Assembly (NCBI GenBank): GCA_949296525.1
Contig: CASFOP010000004.1
Span: forward strand, 1 to 64,000
Direction of reading: 5' to 3'
DNA from: an uncultured bacterium
GTDB lineage: Bacteria > Elusimicrobiota > Elusimicrobia > Elusimicrobiales > Elusimicrobiaceae
Length of the DNA: 64,000 bases
The position numbers and the translations under genes are program-made. The notes beneath the pieces are model-generated. The model was not told where the DNA came from, did no database searches, and worked only from the letters and a program-made list of their open reading frames with translations. Below, piece by piece: positions 27,701 through 33,441 of the stretch. Every line of letters starts with the position of its first letter. The first letter of the stretch is position 1.

Positions 27701-28265
27701 TCTGGGGCAGACGAATACTTCAGACTATACCAATACATTTGGTGCAGGGGCCATTTATTTGGGACTTGAGTCCGTTTGGTATCCAGCACCAAAAGTTATA
27801 AGCCGGGATGATAATGAGGTGTCTTTCCCACTGTTTATGAAAGATCCTTATTACTGGGGACACTATTCCCACTATAATGGGAGCAACTCCGGGGAGGCCG
27901 GCGTTAATTCGAAGGCAAAGCAACAGATAGAGGCCGCTAAAGTGAACGGACAATATCCCTTGCGTGCCCTGTTTAATTCATATCCTGATATGAGTGGGAT
28001 ACGCACTCAGAAAGGACTTGATGAAGCAAGAACACAGTATAGAAATCAAATCTCCACCCCGCTTTTTGGCTATAATAGCGGTTGCTCTCAGTTGCAAGGA
28101 GATTTTCCTATTGACAACCTCTTTGCATATATAGGGCAGGTGATAAATCTGGGTTTAGGTTATAAACCCGAGAGTAGTTGGTCGACAACCGGTCAAAGTT
28201 CCTATGGGCTTAGCTCGGGAGGTACCACTAACAGTCAAGGTAGTTCCACTGGCGGCCAGTCCTAG
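24693..28265 (+). CDS. Large cysteine-rich membrane-anchored protein (1190 residues, unknown family)
   Basis: 1190 residues behind a taggagg Shine-Dalgarno. Basic cytoplasmic N-terminus, one TM helix (DAPFFIAALAALLLLPFLY, about 50-68), a linker region with KINELGSAGLNLRGG (about 176-190) that echoes protein C, then a Trp-rich segment (GITPWWWDMMKDRAQQAWQWKYF, about 300) and a long domain with about 18 Cys (MGCCLITGNQDC, STCCGL, FQCTDG, GDCEAL, NLCDQ, RCIFD, FSCED and others). The tail is Ser/Gly/Thr-rich. From about 27,280 the DNA is clearly AT-richer. Likely an inner-membrane protein with a disulfide-bonded periplasmic body; function unknown. It is the last gene before two terminators. Confidence 0.75.
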   Translation: MADNKKEAFTFSDKIKNSKPAFNPFAKRVSSKIGANGKPKKTIFERTKRDAPFFIAALAALLLLPFLYKYSGSIEETGIITPGSADTVFDPYRDGIGGAFLDNPDGAIAQYTGRDPLSLIQGFGSPVPEDDFSGDIVDYRVQDGLDDNYTPARPSDSPRAYAPAATRAAFQRQATKINELGSAGLNLRGGAGVPFRFGGASLKRAAAADSAGAPKQGTKPVALQPLRAADSPSRSYFGQPGAAQARASRDAMGKTNAEQALRDAMFNPARTSAGVGGLGSGTFAPGGGAGQINHTLDFKGITPWWWDMMKDRAQQAWQWKYFLWRKNFTEALVKSLGELAGLVAKNMGCCLITGNQDCDMDTFLGASPENSTESTCCGLKKKDWVGDLEKYTFDKAGCDAFVKQGKLNKNFQCTDGWKEGRDIKKKQNFFQVRAACFGAVNLGSEYAQGKPGLKLVPGIGDCEALNRTQNYSVKPEGEAMNWQTYHYLAVRNYVPINLQGGRTVRLNLCDQQTEYNISKERMAALALIQDASLIDNEEFHNILQRIAQLESDIQKADSQTKQNLQNQLDQIDADLKTRVVEAKKKISGDLRYYNNPVNEDFSDACVVYVSKSNTLHWDTDVQPTMVKLLERLIIEKGIGNEQNAPALARQAFNQLDWAFIESFSSKHELAVKPTDLPMPYWQFFDYFLMRRGDNKTIADRKFRQEGVDSVRGGRCIFDNSVKFSCEDTPQDSLVAKAWLSFTQAYQGGRTPQDAGAVAVRAFYAPLDGSAADANEQPVRGQQQEDGSYLYSYTSPIWLLLGEKGARIQQNGAGEKAGVVTWKVYRGGEVIKTVNCDYHNDGGGVTVAVDPVQPSPAPLEGASATYKLSTDMAKIATVIQNHAITGESGNEDPTAPYIVWVNNRNNQFLSEKWGKGTHDNLKALNAAVVDNSVEAVNAMIERYNTAQQGETKTVIDKYQTSTNAVPLPAFMDALYIDQKINGQQNISKTLACEVVRAVVRASRDLGQTNTSDYTNTFGAGAIYLGLESVWYPAPKVISRDDNEVSFPLFMKDPYYWGHYSHYNGSNSGEAGVNSKAKQQIEAAKVNGQYPLRALFNSYPDMSGIRTQKGLDEARTQYRNQISTPLFGYNSGCSQLQGDFPIDNLFAYIGQVINLGLGYKPESSWSTTGQSSYGLSSGGTTNSQGSSTGGQS

Positions 28266-28289
28266 AAATAATCTATCTTCAAGGTTGTC

Positions 28290-28316
28290 CCCCGCCCTGT
28301 AAAGGGCGGGGTTTTG
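28290..28316 (+). terminator. Rho-independent terminator of the second operon
   Basis: CCCCGCCCT (28290-28298) and AGGGCGGGG (28303-28311) form a perfect 9-bp stem with a GTAA loop, followed by TTTTG. It starts 25 nt after the stop of the 1190-residue gene. Confidence 0.85.
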
Positions 28317-28329
28317 TTTGTACAAGTGG

Positions 28330-28356
28330 CCCCCGGCTATGCCCGGGGGTTTTTGT
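28330..28356 (+). terminator. Second, back-up terminator
   Basis: CCCCCGG (28330-28336) pairs with CCGGGGG (28343-28349) around CTATGC, followed by TTTTTGTTTTATTT. Two terminators in a row make read-through from the strong operon unlikely. Confidence 0.8.
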
Positions 28357-28396
28357 TTTATTTATAAAGCGGCATTCCCACGCAAACGCTGGCGGG

Positions 28397-28450
28397 CCGG
28401 CCAAACATGTAAACTGTCAATGCGGTACCGGCCAAACATGTAAATTGTCA
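28397..28450 (+). repeat. Pair of 23-bp direct repeats
   Basis: Two copies starting CCGGCCAAACATGTAAA (28397-28419 and 28428-28450) differ at one position (CTGTCA against TTGTCA) and repeat with a 31-bp period. They abut the palindromic element that begins at 28447. They could be protein-binding iterons or remnants of a mobile-element end. The rest of 28266-28686 holds terminators and the palindromic repeat, and no gene that I can see. Confidence 0.6.
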
Positions 28451-28555
28451 TTCCCGAGGTAGTAGTCGGGAATCTTCCGCTGGAAAAGCAGTTGTCTTGT
28501 TTTTATAAAACAGTATTCCAAAGGAAGATCCCCCACAAAGACACTTGGGGATGAC
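28447..28555 (+). repeat. Dispersed palindromic repeat (MITE-like), copy 1
   Basis: Starts GTCATTCCCGAGG and ends CTTGGGGATGAC, so its ends are imperfect inverted repeats (GTCATYCCC). The inner parts TCGGGAATCTTCC, TTTTTATAAAACAG and ATTCCAAAGGAA recur in the copy at 52295-52417, and both are followed by ACTAATTTATTTT. About 109 bp, no coding capacity, between operons. A non-autonomous element or REP-like repeat fits. Confidence 0.75.
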
Positions 28556-28636
28556 ACTAATTTATTTTATAGCCTTTATAAAATATCCATGCGGCAGGGA
28601 AGGCAACCGCCATGACACTTGTTTTATGCGCACACA

Positions 28637-28662
28637 ATAAACCCCGGGCCTAAACCCGGGGT
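28637..28662 (-). terminator. Likely terminator of dut (leftward)
   Basis: ACCCCGGG (28641-28648) pairs with CCCGGGGT (28655-28662). On the minus strand it follows the dut stop codon and is followed by TTATTG, a weak T stretch. Confidence 0.5.
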
Positions 28663-28686
28663 ATTCCGTCCAAAAAGCAAAAAATT

Positions 28687-29103
28687 TTATTTCGTACCTG
28701 TACTGCCAAAGCCGCCGCTGCCGCGGGCCGTGTCGGACAGGGCCTGCGCCTCTTCAAAATCCGGGTACAGCGTGGGCAACACCACCAGCTGGGCCACCTT
28801 CTGCCCTTGTTCAAAGACAAATTCCGTATCGTTTAAATTATACATGCACACAATCAGCTCCCCGCGGTACGGCGCGTCCACCAGGCCCGCCATGGCCTTA
28901 ATGCCCTTGCTTTCCACGGAGCTTTTGCCCCAGATAATGCCCGAAGTCCCTTCCGGCAGTTCCACCGCCACGCCGGTATGCACATTCGTCACCGCGCGCG
29001 GCGGCAACACCGTGCGGTGCAGGGCAAACAAATCCGCCCCCGAGTCCGAGGGGTGGGCCCGGCGGGGGAGCAAAGCGTCCGGATGTAATTTTTTCACTTT
29101 CAT
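28687..29103 (-). CDS. dut: dUTP diphosphatase (dUTPase)
   Basis: 138 residues, normal trimeric dUTPase length. Motifs in order: SDSGADLFA (motif 1), WGKSSVESKGI (motif 2), GLVDAPYRGELIV (motif 3 with catalytic Asp), GQKVAQLVVLPT (motif 4) and RGSGGFGSTG (motif 5 at the C-terminus). It hydrolyses dUTP to dUMP, keeping uracil out of DNA and feeding dTMP synthesis. It starts 3 nt after the stop of the HEAT-repeat gene and is probably expressed from that gene's promoter. Confidence 0.95.
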   Translation of the reverse strand: MKVKKLHPDALLPRRAHPSDSGADLFALHRTVLPPRAVTNVHTGVAVELPEGTSGIIWGKSSVESKGIKAMAGLVDAPYRGELIVCMYNLNDTEFVFEQGQKVAQLVVLPTLYPDFEEAQALSDTARGSGGFGSTGTK

Positions 29104-29106
29104 AAG

Positions 29107-30153
29107 CTACATGAGTTTGGCCATTTGTTTCAATGCCCCGTCCGCATATACTTTAACAGGGGCGCTGTCTTTTTTGACCATGTCGTTTAACTGCGGGATC
29201 AGGCTTTTGAGCAGGCCGGCGTCAAAGTCTTTATCCTGCGTGTAAAGCGCCGCGTCCGCACTGGCCAGCAGTGCGGCCATATACGCCGCCGCCCGGGCCG
29301 AATTGATGCGTATGTTCAAATTGGTGCTGCCCAGCCCCTGCCGGATATCCTCCACCGCCTGGCCTGCCATGAGCCCCAGGGCCAGGGCATAGGTGGCGGC
29401 GGGCTTTTTGGTATAGTCGGTTTTTAAGTCTTTAATGACGGAGGGCTGCGTCCACTGGCTGTTTTTGGCCAGGGCGGATGCGACGGCGGCCGCGGCCTGG
29501 TCGTTTTGCTCCGTTTTGGCCATTTTCAGCAGTTGTTTGGCCGCGTCCTGCGTCTGCAAATCCCCCAGCCACTGGGCGGCCGCCGCGCGTACCTGCGCAT
29601 CGGCGGATTTGGCGGCTTCTTTAAGGTTTTTGAGGGTGCTTTTTTCATCCTTGGCCAGCAGGTTCATGGCACGCTGGGCAAAGGCGGGGTCATAAATGTA
29701 GAGATTAACGACTTCGTCCCGGTACGGGCTCCCGGACGGGTTCAAAACCGTATAGGCGCTGGCGGCATAGGCGCGCACGGCGTGATCCTGGCTGGAAGCG
29801 GCGTCCTGCAGCAGGGGGGCCAGCTCCTCATGCATGCCGCCCATGGCAGTTAAAATAACGGCGGCAAAGGTTTTTTTCAGGACATTATTGTCTTTAATCA
29901 GTATATTAAATAGGCGCCCTTCCTGCGCCGGCGGCGGCGTAATGCGCACCAGGCTGGCGCCGGCCGCAAAAATGGTTTCCGGGTTGGAGGAAGAGGCAAA
30001 CAGGTTTAATACCCGGGCGTTTTGTGCGTCCGTGCGGGAAGGGGCCTGCAATAAAGGCAAATACGAAGCCAAATCCGGTTCTTGGGCGGGCAGGGAAACA
30101 GCGGCAAATATATTACATGCCAAAAAAAATGCTAAAAAGGTAAATTTCTTCAT
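29107..30153 (-). CDS. Secreted HEAT-repeat protein
   Basis: 348 residues from the ATG at 30153, which starts a clear signal peptide (MKKFTFLAFFLACNIFAA, cleaved near LPAQ). The mature part is helical and Ala/Leu-rich with HEAT/PBS-like repeats (AVRAYAASAYTVL, AQVRAAAAQWLGDL, DQAAAAVASALAKN, INSARAAAYMAALL). Such proteins are periplasmic scaffolds; the partner is unknown. The start is leaderless: TATAAT (minus strand, 30165-30160) lies 6 nt before the ATG, and the longer open frame upstream lacks a signal peptide start. Confidence 0.75.
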   Translation of the reverse strand: MKKFTFLAFFLACNIFAAVSLPAQEPDLASYLPLLQAPSRTDAQNARVLNLFASSSNPETIFAAGASLVRITPPPAQEGRLFNILIKDNNVLKKTFAAVILTAMGGMHEELAPLLQDAASSQDHAVRAYAASAYTVLNPSGSPYRDEVVNLYIYDPAFAQRAMNLLAKDEKSTLKNLKEAAKSADAQVRAAAAQWLGDLQTQDAAKQLLKMAKTEQNDQAAAAVASALAKNSQWTQPSVIKDLKTDYTKKPAATYALALGLMAGQAVEDIRQGLGSTNLNIRINSARAAAYMAALLASADAALYTQDKDFDAGLLKSLIPQLNDMVKKDSAPVKVYADGALKQMAKLM

Positions 30154-30159
30154 TTTTTT

Positions 30160-30168
30160 ATTATAGCA
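30160..30168 (-). promoter_or_regulatory. Leaderless-type promoter (HEAT-repeat gene)
   Basis: Reading leftward, TGCTATAAT ends 6 nt before the ATG at 30153, so the transcript should begin at or within a base of the start codon. Confidence 0.65.
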
Positions 30169-30196
30169 TTTTGGCATGGGCGCTTGGCCCTCCCCG

Positions 30197-30355
30197 TTAT
30201 TGGGAGGACACGGCATTGGCCAGGCGCTTTAGGAACAGGGCGCCGGCGCGGGGGGAACGGTCGCTGTAAACGCGCAGGTCTTTGTCTTCCTGTGTAATGA
30301 TGACTTTGGTACCCCCTAAAGCCAATAGAAAACGCAAATTGGATTTGTTATTCAT
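30197..30355 (-). CDS. Small hypothetical protein (52 residues)
   Basis: From ATG 30355 with a ggag Shine-Dalgarno 7 nt upstream. The product begins MNNKSNLRFLLALGGTKVII and ends LKRLANAVSSQ. It is basic, has no signal peptide and matches nothing I know. The open frame extends further up through a palindrome-rich region that reads poorly as protein, which supports the short form. Confidence 0.55.
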   Translation of the reverse strand: MNNKSNLRFLLALGGTKVIITQEDKDLRVYSDRSPRAGALFLKRLANAVSSQ

Positions 30356-30394
30356 AATTTTCTCCGTCAGTATGCAATATTTTGATCTATTATA

Positions 30395-30478
30395 CTTTAG
30401 CGGTTTAAAAACACCGGGACAAGGGCCTTTGGGCCCAAACCCTTTTTGGGCCCGTTCCCCGGCCGCCCGGGTGCGGCC
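30395..30478. other. Palindrome-rich GC segment between divergent genes
   Basis: Contains GGGCCTTTGGGCCC, then GGGCCCAAA...TTTTTGGGCCC, then CCCGGCCGCCCGGG-type stretches. Several overlapping inverted repeats could fold on either strand. It lies between the starts of divergent genes, so it is not a terminator for either; it could be a regulatory or structured-RNA element. Confidence 0.4.
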
Positions 30479-30511
30479 CAGTCCCCTGAAGATGAAGAGA
30501 GATGATTTTTT

Positions 30512-30520
30512 TGTTACAAT
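30512..30520 (+). promoter_or_regulatory. Leaderless-type promoter (esterase-like gene)
   Basis: TGTTACAAT ends 7 nt before the ATG at 30528. No Shine-Dalgarno could fit between transcript start and ATG. Confidence 0.6.
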
Positions 30521-30527
30521 ACCTAAT

Positions 30528-31502
30528 ATGAAACAACCTATCCGATTACTGCTTTTGGGGGCATTGCTGCTGCTCCCTTCGTTCGTCTTTTGCGGCGAGC
30601 CGTTAATGTTGATTAATCCCGGACGGGAAACCTTTTTGAATTTTCCTTCCGCCACGGTGGGCAATGATAAAACCGTTACCGTTTTCCTGCCGGAGCCGGC
30701 CGTGCCGCTGCGCGGCAGGTATCCTGTGGTTTATCTGCTGGGCTCCGGCCCCAAAGACGCACCGGCCGCCCGTCAGCGGCTGGAGGCTTCCGCGCGCAAG
30801 GCTATTTTGGTGGCCGTGGATTTTGAGGAGCAGGAGCTGGCCGATACGGACAAAATCGCCGCGTTTTTTTCACGCGAGCTGGTGCCGTATATTGACGTGA
30901 ATTATCCGACGGTGGACGAGCCTTCCGCCCGCGCGGTGGCCGCTGCCGGCGCGGCGGGTGCCCGGGCCGCAGCCGCCCTGCTGGCCAAAAAGAATGTTTT
31001 TGCCCGCGCTTTGATTTTAAACGGCGGTACGGATCCCGTATCTTTGGCCGGGGCGGACCCGGATTTGCGGGTATTGCTGGCCGGCGGGCGTGCCCAAATA
31101 GCGGTCTGGCAGCAGACATTGCAGGAAATGGGCAAAACGTACGGGCCGGGCTTTATCACCGTGCCGGGGGAAGAGGAAAACCTCTTGGCTGCCTTGGACT
31201 TGGATTATTTACTGGCTCCTTCTGCTGAGCTGGCTGTTAAGAAATTAAAAGCGCAGGCCCTGCCCGCCAAAATTTCCCTGGAAGCAGAAGAGGAGGCCGT
31301 GTTATCCGTCCGGGCCCGTTTGGCCAACGGCCGGGAATATGCCTATATCCCGCTTTCCCCGCGTTTCAGCCCGCCGTATTTGGACTGGGACGCCGCCACC
31401 GGCCGGCTGGAACCGATTCCCGGAGCGGTGCCCGGAAAGGTAAAAATCAGCGGTACTGTGGATAAAACGAAGTTCAGCACCAAAATCAGGCTTAAAAAAT
31501 AA
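30528..31502 (+). CDS. Esterase-like alpha/beta-hydrolase fold protein, catalytic Ser missing
   Basis: 324 residues from ATG 30528 with a signal peptide (LLLLGALLLLPSFVFCG). The body resembles the putative esterase (esterase D/YieL) family: YPVVYLLGSGPKD, AFFSRELVPYIDVNYPT, and the nucleophile-elbow region, which here reads AVAAAGAAGARAAAALL. The usual G-x-S-x-G is GAAGA, so the catalytic serine is absent. A C-terminal beta-rich tail (LSVRARLANGREYAYIPLSPRF) may be an extra domain. Probably a non-enzymatic binding protein. Start supported by TACAAT 7 nt upstream (leaderless). Confidence 0.6.
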   Translation: MKQPIRLLLLGALLLLPSFVFCGEPLMLINPGRETFLNFPSATVGNDKTVTVFLPEPAVPLRGRYPVVYLLGSGPKDAPAARQRLEASARKAILVAVDFEEQELADTDKIAAFFSRELVPYIDVNYPTVDEPSARAVAAAGAAGARAAAALLAKKNVFARALILNGGTDPVSLAGADPDLRVLLAGGRAQIAVWQQTLQEMGKTYGPGFITVPGEEENLLAALDLDYLLAPSAELAVKKLKAQALPAKISLEAEEEAVLSVRARLANGREYAYIPLSPRFSPPYLDWDAATGRLEPIPGAVPGKVKISGTVDKTKFSTKIRLKK

Positions 31503-31547
31503 GGAAAAAAACTGTTTTTGGCGTTTTTGAGATAAAAAAATACGGAC

Positions 31548-31794
31548 TTGTCAACAGTTTTTTTAAAAATGTGTTTTTAAGGGCCTTTTGGCACGCGGCG
31601 GGGTTTCCCCGACGGTATTTTCGGCGGAACAGCTCTTTTTCCCCTATACAAAGGATAAGTTGTCCACAGTTTTTGGCATTTATCCACAGCCTTCGGGCCG
31701 TTTGGCTGCCAGCGGACTTAAAAAAAGCCTTTTAAAAAGTTTTTTGTAGAGTAAAGACCCGGTTATCCACAGGTTATTCACACTCTGTGGATAA
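31548..31794. other. DnaA-box cluster, candidate replication origin or DnaA-regulated region
   Basis: Within 31503-31905 (no gene) there are TTATCCACA at 31680-31688 and 31763-31771 (both perfect), TTGTCCACA at 31660-31668, TTATTCACA at 31774-31782 and the inverted TGTGGATAA at 31786-31794. TTGTCAACA at 31548-31556 is weaker. AT-rich stretches (31561-31580 and 31720-31747) lie among them and could unwind. No dnaA, dnaN or gidA is in the window, so chromosomal oriC status is unproven. Confidence 0.6.
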
Positions 31795-31843
31795 CTGCCG
31801 GGTAAAAAAAATTCGGTATTTTCGCCACCTGCGGGCGGGGTTT

Positions 31844-31852
31844 TGCTATAAT
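31844..31852 (+). promoter_or_regulatory. Extended -10 promoter of the OmpA-like lipoprotein gene
   Basis: TGCTATAAT is a full extended -10. The transcript would have a leader of about 47 nt with a strong aggagg Shine-Dalgarno before ATG 31906. Confidence 0.65.
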
Positions 31853-31905
31853 TTGTAAAACATATTTGCCCGTATGCGGTTTTATACCGGGCCAGGAGGA
31901 ATTGG

Positions 31906-32442
31906 ATGAAAATTTGGAAATATATGGCCGTTATGCTGGGGGCCGTGTTATTGGCGGCCTGTGCGTCCGACGGGGAGGTCAAAGAGGCCGATATCCCGCG
32001 CCTGCCGGAGCGGGATCCGATTATCCGCATAGAGGCTGAGCGCAATGCCAAACTGCTTAAACAGACCCCGGCCCAAATGGCTGAAAGCATGCAGCTGCCG
32101 GACATTACTTATAAGTTTGACTCCATCCGTCCGCCGGACTATGCCTATGGTTTTTTGGATAAGCTGGTTACGGTAATGCAGACATACCCGAGTTTGAAAC
32201 TGGTGATAGAAGGCAATACCGATATCGTGGGGGATAAAGATTACAATTACTGGCTGGGCGCGGCGCGTGCGTCGGCCATGAAGTCATATCTGGTCAGCCG
32301 GGGAATTTTGGCCGACCGTATCCGCATCCATTCTTACGGTGCCGACCGCCCGCTGACACTGGATACCAGCAAAGAGGGGCGCCATACAAACCGGCGCGTA
32401 CATTTTGTGCTGACGACGCGGGAGTGGAATTCCGTTTATTGA
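31906..32442 (+). CDS. OmpA/Pal-like peptidoglycan-associated lipoprotein
   Basis: 178 residues. Lipoprotein signal peptide with lipobox LLAAC (Cys near 19). The C-terminal OmpA domain begins about residue 66 (DITYKFDS), includes LKLVIEGNTDIVGDKDYNYWLGAARASAMKSYLVSRGI and ends GADRPLTLDTSKEGRHTNRRVHF, with the Asp and Arg that bind diaminopimelate. It should tether the outer membrane to peptidoglycan. No tol genes lie nearby. Confidence 0.85.
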   Translation: MKIWKYMAVMLGAVLLAACASDGEVKEADIPRLPERDPIIRIEAERNAKLLKQTPAQMAESMQLPDITYKFDSIRPPDYAYGFLDKLVTVMQTYPSLKLVIEGNTDIVGDKDYNYWLGAARASAMKSYLVSRGILADRIRIHSYGADRPLTLDTSKEGRHTNRRVHFVLTTREWNSVY

Positions 32443-32465
32443 TACGGGTTTGAGCGGTGATGTAT

Positions 32466-32502
32466 ACGGAGCGCAGGCAGGAGCCTGTGCTCCGTTATTT
32501 AT
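32466..32502 (+). terminator. Terminator after the OmpA-like gene
   Basis: ACGGAGCGCAGGC (32466-32478) pairs with GCCTGTGCTCCGT (32483-32495): 13 pairs with one G-U, loop AGGA, followed by TATTTATATT. From here to 32722 I see no gene. Confidence 0.8.
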
Positions 32503-32722
32503 ATTCCGGGCGGGCGGGAAATGAGGCAACATATTTTAGGGGATCTTCTGTGCAGCTGCCGTCAGAAAAGCGCTGGCCGGGCCTTTGGGCCCTTCACATC
32601 CCTGCCGGCCCAAGGCTAGCCGGCATCTTTCTGCGGCCATGGCTGCCGCCTGTCCTTCCCCTTTTTGTAGTGCCGGTGTTGTTTTTTGTTTGGCCTTTAT
32701 TTGCCCCTAAAACGGATAAGCC

Positions 32723-32750
32723 TTGCACCGTTTTTTTTTTTTGATACCCT
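32723..32750 (+). promoter_or_regulatory. T-tract promoter, copy 1 (pilin gene at 32823)
   Basis: TTGCAC (32723-32728), CG, exactly 12 T (32731-32742), GA, TACCCT (32745-32750). The spacer between the two hexamers is 16 bp and consists almost wholly of the T run. Copies 2 and 3 have the same layout. The leader that follows (32751-32822) has a short stem (GGCCCAA 32762-32768 with TTGGGCC 32789-32795) and an agaggt Shine-Dalgarno. Confidence 0.65.
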
Positions 32751-32822
32751 ATACGTGGCCGGGCCCAAAAAAGCCTCCTGCGGCAGTATTGGGCCGTTTA
32801 ACTCTCCGTATAGAGGTAAAAA

Positions 32823-33425
32823 ATGAAAAGAGGTTTCACATTAATTGAACTGCTGGTTGTGGTGCTGATTATCGGCATTTTGGCGGCGGTAGCTGTCCCG
32901 CAATATCAAAAGAGCGTGCGCCATGCGCAAATGGCCCAGGTGTTTGTTTATTTGGACGGATTAAAAAAAGCGCAGGAGATGTATTATATGGCCAACGGTC
33001 GGTATGCTTACCGTTTTGACGAGCTGGACTGGCAGTTTGCTTGCGCACGCCGCGTGCAGGATGACGGCTCCACGGAAACATATCCCGTGCAGAGTGACAA
33101 GTGCTATTTCGGCGGTTCGTCCGGCGGTCCGGCCATTGGCGTTAGTGGGGGCTTTCAGATTTTTCCCGCCTATGTGGACGCGTGGTTGTGGTGGGGGGAA
33201 GAACATGCTTCTACCATTCATTGCGTCAGGGGATTGGAATATGCCGACAGGAAGAGCAGTGCCTATTATGCCTCCCATCCCTCGGAAACGGTATGTACCG
33301 TCCGGGAAAGCAATACGGAAACACAAAATATTATCAAAAGTATGGGCGGAAAAGAAGTACACCGCAGCACAAGTGCGATTTGCGGCAGCGGCGGTACGGG
33401 GCAGTGCATAGAGTATAAAATGTAA
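32823..33425 (+). CDS. Type IV prepilin-like protein (PilA/PilE type)
   Basis: 200 residues. Short leader MKRG, then [20 protein letters not shown]: class III prepilin site (Gly at -1, Phe at +1, Glu at +5) with the long hydrophobic helix, then [37 protein letters not shown], typical of type IV pilins. The C-terminal domain is long with five Cys, which could form the pilin D-loop. It would be processed by PilD and act with a type IV pilus machine encoded elsewhere, separate from the Tad system. It follows a T-tract promoter. Confidence 0.9.
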   Translation: MKRGFTLIELLVVVLIIGILAAVAVPQYQKSVRHAQMAQVFVYLDGLKKAQEMYYMANGRYAYRFDELDWQFACARRVQDDGSTETYPVQSDKCYFGGSSGGPAIGVSGGFQIFPAYVDAWLWWGEEHASTIHCVRGLEYADRKSSAYYASHPSETVCTVRESNTETQNIIKSMGGKEVHRSTSAICGSGGTGQCIEYKM

Positions 33426-33441
33426 AAGGTTAGGGCAAAGT

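Noticed and set aside
28378..28686. Possible short genes between the second operon and dut
   Set aside because: Only terminators and repeats are visible; no frame has both a start signal and protein-like composition.
31680..32105. 141-residue minus-strand frame across the DnaA-box region
   Set aside because: It is antisense to the OmpA-like lipoprotein and contains the DnaA boxes; no start signal.
32457..32744. 95-residue frame running into the T-tract promoter
   Set aside because: It starts inside the terminator hairpin of the OmpA-like gene and ends in Phe codons made by the T run; composition is not protein-like.
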